Shown here one piece after another: positions 16,407 through 24,601 of a stretch of 34,349 bases of DNA (its first letter is position 1; every line of letters starts with the position of its first letter). Both the position numbers and the translations under genes were made by a program. A model generated the notes under the pieces. That model did no database searches. It was not told where the DNA came from and saw nothing but the letters and a program-made list of their open reading frames with translations. The stretch is taken from contig CAINLJ010000019.1 in assembly GCA_903850335.1 (NCBI GenBank), positions 1 to 34,349 of the forward strand. Reading direction: 5' to 3'. The stretch comes from an uncultured Bacteroidia bacterium (GTDB taxonomy: Bacteria; Bacteroidota; Bacteroidia; Bacteroidales; Prolixibacteraceae).

Positions 16407-19064
16407 ATGAAGAATTCTGTAGTCTTTCTGCTTCTATTTTCAATTACGATGTGTTTATCTGTTCATGCACCTGCACAAACTAAGGTAAACGAGGTGATTG
16501 TTGTTTTCAAAACACATTTTGATATAGGATATACAGATTGGGCCGATAATGTTGTGTACAATTATTCGCACAGCACGATCACAGGGGCATTGGATCTGAT
16601 TGAAAAATCGAAACAATATCCTAAGAATGAGCAGTTCAAATGGACGATTTCAGGTTGGCCGATGCAAAAAATGATCTCATTATCTGAGCCGGCAGTGAAG
16701 CCACGGATTGAAAAAGCTATCCGTGAGGGTGATCTGATTGTTCAGTCTATGCCTCTAAGTTTTGAAACAGAGGCACTTGACCTTGAACCTTTGGTCCGGT
16801 CACTTTCCTATTCCTCAAAAATAAATCGGGAAGCCGGGTTATCTCTTCCGATAGATGCCAAACAAACCGACGTTCCGAGTCATTCCTGGATTCTTCCTAC
16901 TATTCTTACAAATGCCGGAATTAAATTTCTTCATATTGGTTGTAATGCTGCATCTATGTCGCCGGATGTTCCGATGTTATTCTGGTGGGAAGGTCCGGAT
17001 AAATCCAGGGTTATGACAATGTATTATGGCCCATATTATGGCACGAGTCCTGCTCCGCCGCAGGGATGGCCTTTTAAGTCCTGGCTGGCTATCGTGATGA
17101 CGAATGATAATACCGGAGTTCCATCTTTTCAGGACTACCGGAATGCAATCGAAGAGATTCAAAAGTTGAATCCGGGTGCAAAGATCAAAACCGGAAGCAT
17201 GGGAGATTTCTATGCCTCATTAATCAAAGAGAATCCGGAATTGCCTGTTATAAGAGGAGACATGCCTGATACCTGGATCCATGGATACATGTCGATGCCC
17301 AAAGAGGTGAAAGAAGGCAGAATCCTTAGTAAATCCGTTGCAAACCTTGAAGCACTTAATTCACTCACAAGCATTTGGGGCTGTGAGACGGAGAAAAAGA
17401 TTGGCCCGGTAGTTGACGATGCAATGGAACAAATTCATCTTTGGGATGAGCATTCTTTTGGAATGGCAATGAGTCACGGTCACGGAGGATATTGGGCTTA
17501 TGGTGACGAATTTGACAATTTACGGTCAAAGGGCTTTTACGACCCGATTGAATATTCATGGAAAGAAAAAGCCAGTCATATTGATCTTGCCGCTAAGCTT
17601 ATTAATCCTGCTTTGACCCGGGAAATGAAAGGACTTGCAGAATCTATTGATATTAAAGGGGATAGAATTGTTGTTTATAATCCGCTTCCCTGGGAACGCA
17701 GCGGACTGGTGACCGTTCAAACAACTTCAAAATTGAGTGAGTCATTAAAAAATACAATGACCGGCGAGGTGGTGCCGGTTTTCAGGAATCATAACATCCT
17801 TCAATTCAAGGCAAATAAAATTCCTTCAATGGGATATGTCTCCTTCGTTCCGACTGAAAACACCAAGCTTAAAAACTCTGATGGGATGGTTTGTGATGCG
17901 AAAGGTGGTATCCTCGAAAATCAGTTTTTTAAGGTTGTATTTGACTTACAAAATGGAACAATTAAATCGGTAAAGGATAAGAATTCCGGACGTGAGTTAG
18001 TCAATCCAGACTCTGAACTGCAATTTGGCCAATATGTTTATGAACGATTCAGCAAGCAAAATACAGATAAATATGCCAGGGATTACATCAAGGGTGGATA
18101 TGACTGGGCATATCCTGAACTTGGGAGAATCAACCTGACTAACGAACCCTACACCAGAAGTTCAGGCAAAAATGCCCGTGTTGAATTCTTAAATGATTCG
18201 ATATCCGTTTCTGCTGTAATGCATTTTAATTCTGACGCGGCGTTAAAACAGAATTATTCATTGATCTGCACGTTAACCCAAACAAGTCCGGTAATTGAGA
18301 TAATCTGGAGTATTAAAGGTAAGCCTGCCGATGCATGGCCTGAAGGTGGATGGGTAAGTTTCCCGTTTAATGTGGAAAAACCAGTATTTAAACTGGGACG
18401 GCCGGGTGCTGTTGTCGATCCTGCCATTGACTATATCAAGGGTTCGAACCATGATTATTGTTTCCTTAGTTCAGGAATGGCAATCCTGGACTCTAATAAT
18501 CAGGGATTTGGTATTATGTCTCCGGATGTTCCGGGGATCAGCCTTGATCGACCCGGATTGTGGTCCTATTCTCCGGATTTTGTCCCGAAAAAGGCAAATG
18601 TCTTTTTTAACCTCTTTAACAATCAGTGGAGCACAAACTTCACAGAATGGATTGAAGGTTCATGGAACGCACGGTTTTATATCTGGAGCATTGATAAATA
18701 TGCTGAGGCTGCTTCAATAGTTACGCCTTCTGAAGAAATTCGAAATCCTTTAATGACCGGGCTGGCAACTGGAAATGCGGGTAAGATGCCGGCTTTCAGA
18801 CAAGGAATTGTCCTTTCAGCTAAAGGTGTTTTGGTTACAGCATTTGGCAAAAACAGAGATGGGTCGGGGGATCTTCTCCGATTATGGGAGCAAAATGGAA
18901 TAAATACAAAATGTGTTGTCACACTACCTGTTGAAAGTAAATATTCTGTCGCTCAGTCGTGCAATTTAAGAGGAGAAAAAAATGGTATGGCCATACAAAT
19001 AAAAGATCATTCTTTTGTTACTGAGTTAAATGCCTGTCAACCGGTTACGTTCATACTTAACTAG
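16407..19064 (+). CDS. GH38 alpha-mannosidase, secreted
   Basis: An 885-residue protein with a signal peptide (about 1-23, ending APAQ). The catalytic domain shows the zinc-binding KTHFDIGYT segment (His37, Asp39), TDVPSHSWILP with Asp155 as predicted nucleophile and zinc ligand, FWWEGPDKSRVMT, and MSHGHGGYW (His357/His359) where the fourth ligand is expected. About 460-880 is the beta-rich C-terminal region (GGILENQFFKVVFDLQNGTIKS, SGRELVNPDSELQFGQYVY). GH38 enzymes retain configuration and remove alpha-1,2/1,3/1,6-linked mannose. With GH92 it would strip the branches that GH92 leaves, before the GH2 enzyme attacks the core. It starts 5 bases after the GH2 stop. The DVPSHS nucleophile segment differs from the eukaryotic DPFGHS form. 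Confidence 0.9.
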   Translation: MKNSVVFLLLFSITMCLSVHAPAQTKVNEVIVVFKTHFDIGYTDWADNVVYNYSHSTITGALDLIEKSKQYPKNEQFKWTISGWPMQKMISLSEPAVKPRIEKAIREGDLIVQSMPLSFETEALDLEPLVRSLSYSSKINREAGLSLPIDAKQTDVPSHSWILPTILTNAGIKFLHIGCNAASMSPDVPMLFWWEGPDKSRVMTMYYGPYYGTSPAPPQGWPFKSWLAIVMTNDNTGVPSFQDYRNAIEEIQKLNPGAKIKTGSMGDFYASLIKENPELPVIRGDMPDTWIHGYMSMPKEVKEGRILSKSVANLEALNSLTSIWGCETEKKIGPVVDDAMEQIHLWDEHSFGMAMSHGHGGYWAYGDEFDNLRSKGFYDPIEYSWKEKASHIDLAAKLINPALTREMKGLAESIDIKGDRIVVYNPLPWERSGLVTVQTTSKLSESLKNTMTGEVVPVFRNHNILQFKANKIPSMGYVSFVPTENTKLKNSDGMVCDAKGGILENQFFKVVFDLQNGTIKSVKDKNSGRELVNPDSELQFGQYVYERFSKQNTDKYARDYIKGGYDWAYPELGRINLTNEPYTRSSGKNARVEFLNDSISVSAVMHFNSDAALKQNYSLICTLTQTSPVIEIIWSIKGKPADAWPEGGWVSFPFNVEKPVFKLGRPGAVVDPAIDYIKGSNHDYCFLSSGMAILDSNNQGFGIMSPDVPGISLDRPGLWSYSPDFVPKKANVFFNLFNNQWSTNFTEWIEGSWNARFYIWSIDKYAEAASIVTPSEEIRNPLMTGLATGNAGKMPAFRQGIVLSAKGVLVTAFGKNRDGSGDLLRLWEQNGINTKCVVTLPVESKYSVAQSCNLRGEKNGMAIQIKDHSFVTELNACQPVTFILN

Positions 19065-19111
19065 GCTTTTAGGCTGTTCGGTAATTAGGCTCTTTGGCTT
19101 TTAGGCGAATC
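19064..19111 (+). repeat. Imperfect 8-base tandem repeat (GGCTTTTA-like, six units)
   Basis: Six consecutive octamers start at the last base of the GH38 stop codon: GGCTTTTA, GGCTGTTC, GGTAATTA, GGCTCTTT, GGCTTTTA, GGCGAATC. Every unit starts with GG and four of six share GGCT. The repeat fills part of the 116-base gap before the transglutaminase-fold gene. No function is known to me. Confidence 0.6.
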
Positions 19112-19180
19112 TCCGATCAACCGAATCGCCGGTCAGGCACCCTTAAAAATATTAAACATTTTAAATTAAACATTCAATCC

Positions 19181-21883
19181 ATGGCAAATAAATTACAAAC
19201 AATAACGGGTATTTTCCTTTTGTTCATTTCCTGTGCCCCGAAAGAGACGCTTATAAAAAGTCCGGAACGTCTTGCTGATATACAAAGGATGTTAAAAGAA
19301 CAGAAAGATCTTACTTCAAAGAGTCTGCTTCCAACATGGGATTTTCTTAATCAGGAGTTACCGGAATCTGAGAAGCAGGCCATGGAGTTTTTATATGCCT
19401 ATATGCCATTGAGCGATCTGGCCGATTACAAATCTGATTTCTTCCTTAAAAATGTAAGGTTCAGTTTAAAGGCGCGGGAAGAAATGCTATGGGGAAAGAC
19501 AATTCCGGAGGAGGAGTTTCTTCATTTTGTCCTTCCTCTTCGGGTTAATAACGAAAATCTCGATAATTTCAGGGAAGTGATGTATCCACAGATAAAAGAG
19601 CGGGTTAAAGGTCTTGGGATGAAGGAGGCAGCGCTGGAGATTAACCACTGGTGCCATGAAAAGGTTAATTACAGGGGTACAGATTCCAGAACCAGTGCGC
19701 CATTAAGTACTGTGAAGAAATCTTTTGGCCGGTGCGGGGAGGAATCAACATTTACGGTTACAGCGCTTCGAACTGCCGGAATTCCCGCAAGGCAGGTCTA
19801 TACCCCTCGTTGGGCACATTCGGATGATAATCATGCATGGGTTGAGGTTTGGATCGACGGAAAATGGAATTATCTGGGTGCCTGCGAACCTGATGTTGAC
19901 CTGAATATGGGATGGTTTAGTGAACCTTCGCGCCGCACAATGCTTGTCCATACGCGTGCATATGGCCGTTACTTTGGCAAAGAAGACCTTGTTATCGCGA
20001 CAGACCGCTTTTCTGAATTAAACCTTACTTCCAATTATGCGACTGTAAAGAAGATTACAATCTCCGTCAGGGATATTAATGGTGTCCCGGTCGATAGTGC
20101 AAAGGTTGAATATCAACTATATAATTATGCTGAATACTATCCGATTGCAACAGGGTTTACAAATAAAAACGGATTGGCTGGTTTAACAACAGGAATGGGT
20201 GATCTTGTAATTTGGGCGTCAAAAAATGGAAAGTTTAATTACCAAAGGTTTTCGGTACCTGAGAGAGATACTTTAAAACTGGTTTTGTCACTAACTGTTC
20301 CTTCGAATAAGAATGAATCTTTTGATTTCATCCCACCACATGCTGCCAAAGTGGTTTCAAATGTTACCGAAAAAGCTGTTAAGGAAAATACACGGCGCCT
20401 TTCAGTCGAAGATTCTATACGCGGAGCTTATCAGAAAACCTTCAGGGACTCAGTCTGGATTGCCGGTTTTGCAAAGAAAACAAATCTGCCATTTGATACA
20501 ATCTCGAGATTCTTTAAATTAAGCTATGGGAATTGGGATCAGATCGCTGAATATCTGGAGAAGAATGCACCTAAATATCGTACCAACATGCTTGATATGG
20601 TTATTCAGATTTCGGACAAGGACTTCAGTGATACTCCAGAATCAATCCTTACAGATCATTTGGTTCAGGTTGCTCAGAACGGTGGAAATTTTAATGGGTT
20701 TTCAAAAGAATTATTTACTCGAACTATTTTATCTCCCCGGATTGGACTGGAAAAGCTGAGTCCATGGAGGAGTTTTCTGTCAGCCTCCTTGGGAAAAGAG
20801 ATGGCTGTGGCGGTTCAAAATGATGTTTTAGTGCTTACCAAATGGATCCGTGAAAACATCAGAATCGATAACAATGCAAACAAACATTCGCGTTCACCCC
20901 TTTCTCCGATCGGTGTTTATAATCTTAGGGTAGCGGATCCTGTTTCAAGGGATATTTTCTTTGTTGCTGTTTGTCGGACTTTTGGCATTCCTGCCCGGCT
21001 AAATCCGGAGAACCAGATACCTGAATATCTTAATAAAGGCCAATGGCTGCGTGCCGGTTTTGAACCGGAGGCCGTCGTTCAACCACAAATGGGAAAACTT
21101 CTGTTATCAGATAAAGGAAATGGTGTTCCTCCGCAGTATGCGCTTCATTTTACGATTGCCATTTTAAGAAATGGCTTCTTTCATACACTTGAATTTCCTG
21201 AGGGCAAAGTACTTACTGATTCTAAGGATCCTATCTCACTTGAGACAGGACATTATGCATTGATTACCGGAAACCGTCTCCAGGATGGTTCAGTATTAAG
21301 CAATATGACATTTTTCGAAATTGAGAATGGAAAAGTTACTAAGGTGCCTATCGAACTTCGTAAACAGGCCGGTGAGCTTAAATCCTTGGGAAGGCTTAAT
21401 CTTGAGCTCCTTAACCTCAGAAAAACGGGCAGTGAAATCACTGAATCAGTCTCTTCGGTTATAGCTGGCAATCATTCCGTTATAGTACTCTTTGATCCTG
21501 ATAAAGAACCTTCAAAACATATTCTCAATGATCTTGGACCTTATGTTGATTATTTTAATAAATGGGGCGGCCAGTTTGTTTTTGCAATGCCAGCTGAAAA
21601 GTCTGCCCTTGCCGGAGTACTTAAGACTTATAATCTTCCAACAAAAATAGTGAGCGGGATCGACTATAATGAAAATATTTTTAAGGCGGTTTCTGCTATA
21701 TTCGGAGATGGACTTAAAGATAAACTTCCCCTTGTTTTACTTTGTGATGGGACAGGAAATATTTATCTTTTCTCAGCAGGTTATAAGATTGGAGCCGGTG
21801 AACAACTACTCAAAATAATCTCTTCAATGGGATCCCTGCAGAGAAATAAGTCTCAGAAAATATCATGCACAACAATTAAGTAG
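19181..21883 (+). CDS. Lipoprotein with N-terminal transglutaminase/PNGase-like core, second degenerate core and thioredoxin-like tail
   Basis: A 900-residue protein. The ATG at 19181 gives a lipoprotein signal (lipobox LFISC, Cys18); an upstream TTG frame start at 19094 hides it and is rejected. Residues about 140-245 are a transglutaminase-fold core: Cys185 in GRCGEE, RTAGIPARQV, His218 in NHAWVEVWIDGKW, then a GACEP segment. RCGE, HxWxEV and ACE resemble eukaryotic peptide:N-glycanase, although the triad Asp site is Gly233. About 285-375 is a beta domain. About 545-670 is a second core (FGIPAR, His656) whose nucleophile position is Pro587, so it is inactive. About 755-890 looks thioredoxin-like. 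As the last gene of an N-glycan exoglycosidase operon it may release glycans or degrade glycopeptides; a protease or structural role is possible. Confidence 0.8.
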   Translation: MANKLQTITGIFLLFISCAPKETLIKSPERLADIQRMLKEQKDLTSKSLLPTWDFLNQELPESEKQAMEFLYAYMPLSDLADYKSDFFLKNVRFSLKAREEMLWGKTIPEEEFLHFVLPLRVNNENLDNFREVMYPQIKERVKGLGMKEAALEINHWCHEKVNYRGTDSRTSAPLSTVKKSFGRCGEESTFTVTALRTAGIPARQVYTPRWAHSDDNHAWVEVWIDGKWNYLGACEPDVDLNMGWFSEPSRRTMLVHTRAYGRYFGKEDLVIATDRFSELNLTSNYATVKKITISVRDINGVPVDSAKVEYQLYNYAEYYPIATGFTNKNGLAGLTTGMGDLVIWASKNGKFNYQRFSVPERDTLKLVLSLTVPSNKNESFDFIPPHAAKVVSNVTEKAVKENTRRLSVEDSIRGAYQKTFRDSVWIAGFAKKTNLPFDTISRFFKLSYGNWDQIAEYLEKNAPKYRTNMLDMVIQISDKDFSDTPESILTDHLVQVAQNGGNFNGFSKELFTRTILSPRIGLEKLSPWRSFLSASLGKEMAVAVQNDVLVLTKWIRENIRIDNNANKHSRSPLSPIGVYNLRVADPVSRDIFFVAVCRTFGIPARLNPENQIPEYLNKGQWLRAGFEPEAVVQPQMGKLLLSDKGNGVPPQYALHFTIAILRNGFFHTLEFPEGKVLTDSKDPISLETGHYALITGNRLQDGSVLSNMTFFEIENGKVTKVPIELRKQAGELKSLGRLNLELLNLRKTGSEITESVSSVIAGNHSVIVLFDPDKEPSKHILNDLGPYVDYFNKWGGQFVFAMPAEKSALAGVLKTYNLPTKIVSGIDYNENIFKAVSAIFGDGLKDKLPLVLLCDGTGNIYLFSAGYKIGAGEQLLKIISSMGSLQRNKSQKISCTTIK

Positions 21884-21906
21884 AAAGATTTGAATTCTAA
21901 AACCGG

Positions 21907-21948
21907 GATCAGGGAATTAAAGGATTTCTAATCTTTAATTCCCTGATC
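21907..21948. terminator. Bidirectional terminator hairpin between convergent genes
   Basis: A perfect 16-base stem (GATCAGGGAATTAAAG at 21907-21922, complement at 21933-21948) with a ten-base loop, followed on the plus strand by TTTGTTTTC. It ends the plus-strand operon 24 bases after its stop, and its right arm encodes the last residues of the minus-strand exporter, whose stop codon (21928-21930) lies in the loop. Confidence 0.8.
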
Positions 21949-24351
21949 TTTGTTTTCAGGTTTAGGATTTGTTTTTTCAACCTCCTCGTGTTCCTGATCC
22001 AGGTCATCATCGTCATAGATTTCCAGGATTGGTTCTGTAAATGCTTTGCTGGTCAGTCGTTTATCAAGTGTAAGAAGCAGGGATGGAAGCACCATTATGT
22101 TAAAAAACATAGCTATAAGCAGTGTCGTTGAAATGAGGACGCCCAGAGCCTGGGTTCCGCCGAAACTTGAAACAATAAAGACACTAAAGCCAAGAACCAG
22201 TACGATACTCGTATAAATCATGCTAAATCCCGCCTCATGAAGGGCGCTTATTGCGGATTGTTTAATCGCCCCATTGGTAACTTTCAGCTCATGTCTATAG
22301 CGGGAGAGGTACTGAATCGCATTGTCCACGGAGATTCCAAGAGCAATACTAAAAACAATTATTGTCGATGGTTTGATAGGTATTCCTATGAAACCCATGA
22401 GAGCAGCTGTAATTAGCAAGGGAATAATATTAGGAATCATCGAGACAAGGATCATCCTGAACGAAGAAAACAATAAAGCCATAAGCAGTGAGATTAGCGC
22501 GATTGCAATAAATACACTCTCAAAAAGATTATTAATCAAAAAGTTTGTGCCTCGTGCATAAATTACGCTATTCCCTGTTACAATTACCTTATATTTTGAA
22601 GGGCTGAAGATACTGTCAATCCTGGGATGAATTTTAGCCATTAATGAATCCATGTGTTTGGTCCCAATATCAGCCATTTGAAAACTTACCCTGGCTAATC
22701 TTTTGGTGCTGTCGAGATATGCATAGAGCAGATTATTCTTTTTCCCGTTCTGATTTTTTGGAAGATATCCCATGATAAAACCTTTCTCCACATTGCTTGG
22801 CATTGTATACATTGAAGAATCGCCTCCGAAATAGGCTTGTTTCGAAAACTTGAATAGTTCAGCAATCGAGAGCGGTTTCGAAAACTCAGGATTTTTATTG
22901 ATCATCTTCTGAAGATCATTGATCTTGTCAAGCGTTGTTCCTGAGATTACACCGTTTTTCTTTTTCGTATCAATTGAAATCTCAAATGGCATTACTCCTC
23001 CAAAATTTTGTTCGAAGAACTTAAGATCCAAATAAATAGGGTCGTTTGTTTCAAAGTCATCAACGATCTTGCCTGAAGTTTTCATGAGACTGATTCCCCA
23101 GAATCCGATCACAAGAAGTCCTCCGGCAATGCTGTAAATCAGGTTTCGGCGAAAACTGATCAACTGGATGATTTTATTGATAATTGCGCCGAAGAAGTTA
23201 CTGTCCAGATGTTTTATATGCTTGGCTGTGGGTGGATCAATGAAACTGAAAATAATGGGCAACAAGGTAATGCAAAGGATATATTCAAGCATTATATTGA
23301 GAGCAGTTATAATGCCAAACTCCCTTAACATCTGATTCGGGACTAAAATAAAAGCCGCAAATCCCAGTGCAGTAGCTGCATTTGTCATCAGTGATGCAAA
23401 ACCTATGCGTTGAACAACCCTGATGAGTGCCCTGATTTTATTACCGTGACTTCGGAATTCCCAATGATATTTATTCAGGATATAGATACAATTTTCGATC
23501 GCTATGATTACTATTAGCGACGGGATTACTCCGGTTAGAATTGTAATCTTAAAATTAAACAGTACGGTTGTTCCTAAAACCCACACTATGCTTATCGCCA
23601 CAATGAGTAATGAACTCAGTACTACTTTTACCGACCTGAAAAACAAATACATAATTAATGCGGCAATGCCTATACTCATAAGAATGAAAATGAAAAGCTC
23701 CTGCTTGACAGTTTTCATCATTATCGTGCGGATATATGGCATGCCTGAATAATGAACCTCAATTTTGTTGGCAGTTCCATATTCTGAGGCAGCTTTTACA
23801 ATATTTGCAACCAGTGCTATCCTTCGCTTGTCAATAAGTATTTTCTTATTAAGAGTGATAGCCATGAGTGCTGCATTTGTTCGGGGATTATACAACATTC
23901 CTTCATAAAACTTAAGCCCAAGTAATGTATTTCTAAGGCTGTCGACCTCCGTTTGTCTTGCAGGCCGTTTGAGTACTAAAGGATAATAATCAAACTGGTG
24001 GGTCACTTCGTTTTTGACAAGATTTAGCCCCCGGGTCATGCTGATTACATCTTCAACCCCATCAATTCCCCGTATTGTGTTTCCCAGATCATACCAGGCT
24101 GTAAATTGATTGAGTTTGAAAATATCGGGATTTTTTATTCCCAGCATAAGAACAGTACCATCTTCACCAAACTGATTTTTAAACTTTTGGTACTCAATCA
24201 TTGCACTGTCTTTGGCACTAAGTAAAGCCGTATTTTCGTAAGAAAGTTTTACGCTTTGTGCCTCATAACCAAGAAAAGCAGTAAAAGCTGCCAATATTGC
24301 GATTACAATGATTCTGTTACGAAGGATAACACGGGAGGTTTTTGTAAACAT
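21928..24351 (-). CDS. RND/MMPL-superfamily exporter
   Basis: An 807-residue membrane protein with duplicated architecture: a transmembrane helix at about 13-29, a periplasmic porter domain to about 215, then a bundle of helices beginning FIFILMSIGIAALIMYLFF. The same order repeats from about 395, ending with ALGISVDNAIQYLSRYRHEL, the RND signature segment in which the Asp sits in the proton-relay region; the first half has IAIENCIYIL with Glu instead. These proteins use the proton gradient to move lipids, sterol-like molecules or drugs, and MMPL-type members act without an outer-membrane partner in the same operon. The tail of about 35 residues is strongly acidic (EIYDDDDLDQEHEE). It is transcribed against both flanking operons, so a link to glycan use is not implied. 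Confidence 0.9.
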   Translation of the reverse strand: MFTKTSRVILRNRIIVIAILAAFTAFLGYEAQSVKLSYENTALLSAKDSAMIEYQKFKNQFGEDGTVLMLGIKNPDIFKLNQFTAWYDLGNTIRGIDGVEDVISMTRGLNLVKNEVTHQFDYYPLVLKRPARQTEVDSLRNTLLGLKFYEGMLYNPRTNAALMAITLNKKILIDKRRIALVANIVKAASEYGTANKIEVHYSGMPYIRTIMMKTVKQELFIFILMSIGIAALIMYLFFRSVKVVLSSLLIVAISIVWVLGTTVLFNFKITILTGVIPSLIVIIAIENCIYILNKYHWEFRSHGNKIRALIRVVQRIGFASLMTNAATALGFAAFILVPNQMLREFGIITALNIMLEYILCITLLPIIFSFIDPPTAKHIKHLDSNFFGAIINKIIQLISFRRNLIYSIAGGLLVIGFWGISLMKTSGKIVDDFETNDPIYLDLKFFEQNFGGVMPFEISIDTKKKNGVISGTTLDKINDLQKMINKNPEFSKPLSIAELFKFSKQAYFGGDSSMYTMPSNVEKGFIMGYLPKNQNGKKNNLLYAYLDSTKRLARVSFQMADIGTKHMDSLMAKIHPRIDSIFSPSKYKVIVTGNSVIYARGTNFLINNLFESVFIAIALISLLMALLFSSFRMILVSMIPNIIPLLITAALMGFIGIPIKPSTIIVFSIALGISVDNAIQYLSRYRHELKVTNGAIKQSAISALHEAGFSMIYTSIVLVLGFSVFIVSSFGGTQALGVLISTTLLIAMFFNIMVLPSLLLTLDKRLTSKAFTEPILEIYDDDDLDQEHEEVEKTNPKPENKDQGIKD

Positions 24352-24601
24352 TACGTGGTAGATAATAACTTATTGTGTTTATTTAAATGTAATATATACC
24401 GTTCGACACGAGTTGCCAAAAGTAGTATAATAATAAATCTTTACAAAGACTTCTTTGAACTGACTAAATGCCAAAATTAAATTGAATATCAATCTTCGGT
24501 TCAGAAATAATTAGAAGAAATGGCTACTTTTATTCCGCCAAACCTGTCCTGGACAGCCACATTTAACAACAACTAAAGCGAATATATTAAAAAAGAACAA
24601 A
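24352..24601. other. Divergent intergenic region (250 bases)
   Basis: AT-rich spacer between the exporter (minus) and GH106 (plus), where promoters for both must lie. A 13-base palindrome, CTGTCC-T-GGACAG, sits at 24544-24556, 46 bases before the GH106 start, and could be an operator. No convincing TAnnTTTG promoter element was found and no RNA gene is visible. Confidence 0.4.

Noticed and set aside
19094-19180. N-terminal extension of the transglutaminase-fold gene from a TTG start.
   Set aside because: It would bury a clear lipoprotein signal that starts at the ATG at 19181.
21928-24351. RND exporter as the missing glycan importer of the locus.
   Set aside because: MMPL/RND proteins export, and the gene is transcribed against both glycan operons.
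24544-24556. Short palindrome CTGTCC-T-GGACAG upstream of GH106 as an operator.
   Set aside because: Six-base arms are common by chance; it is mentioned only within the intergenic entry.
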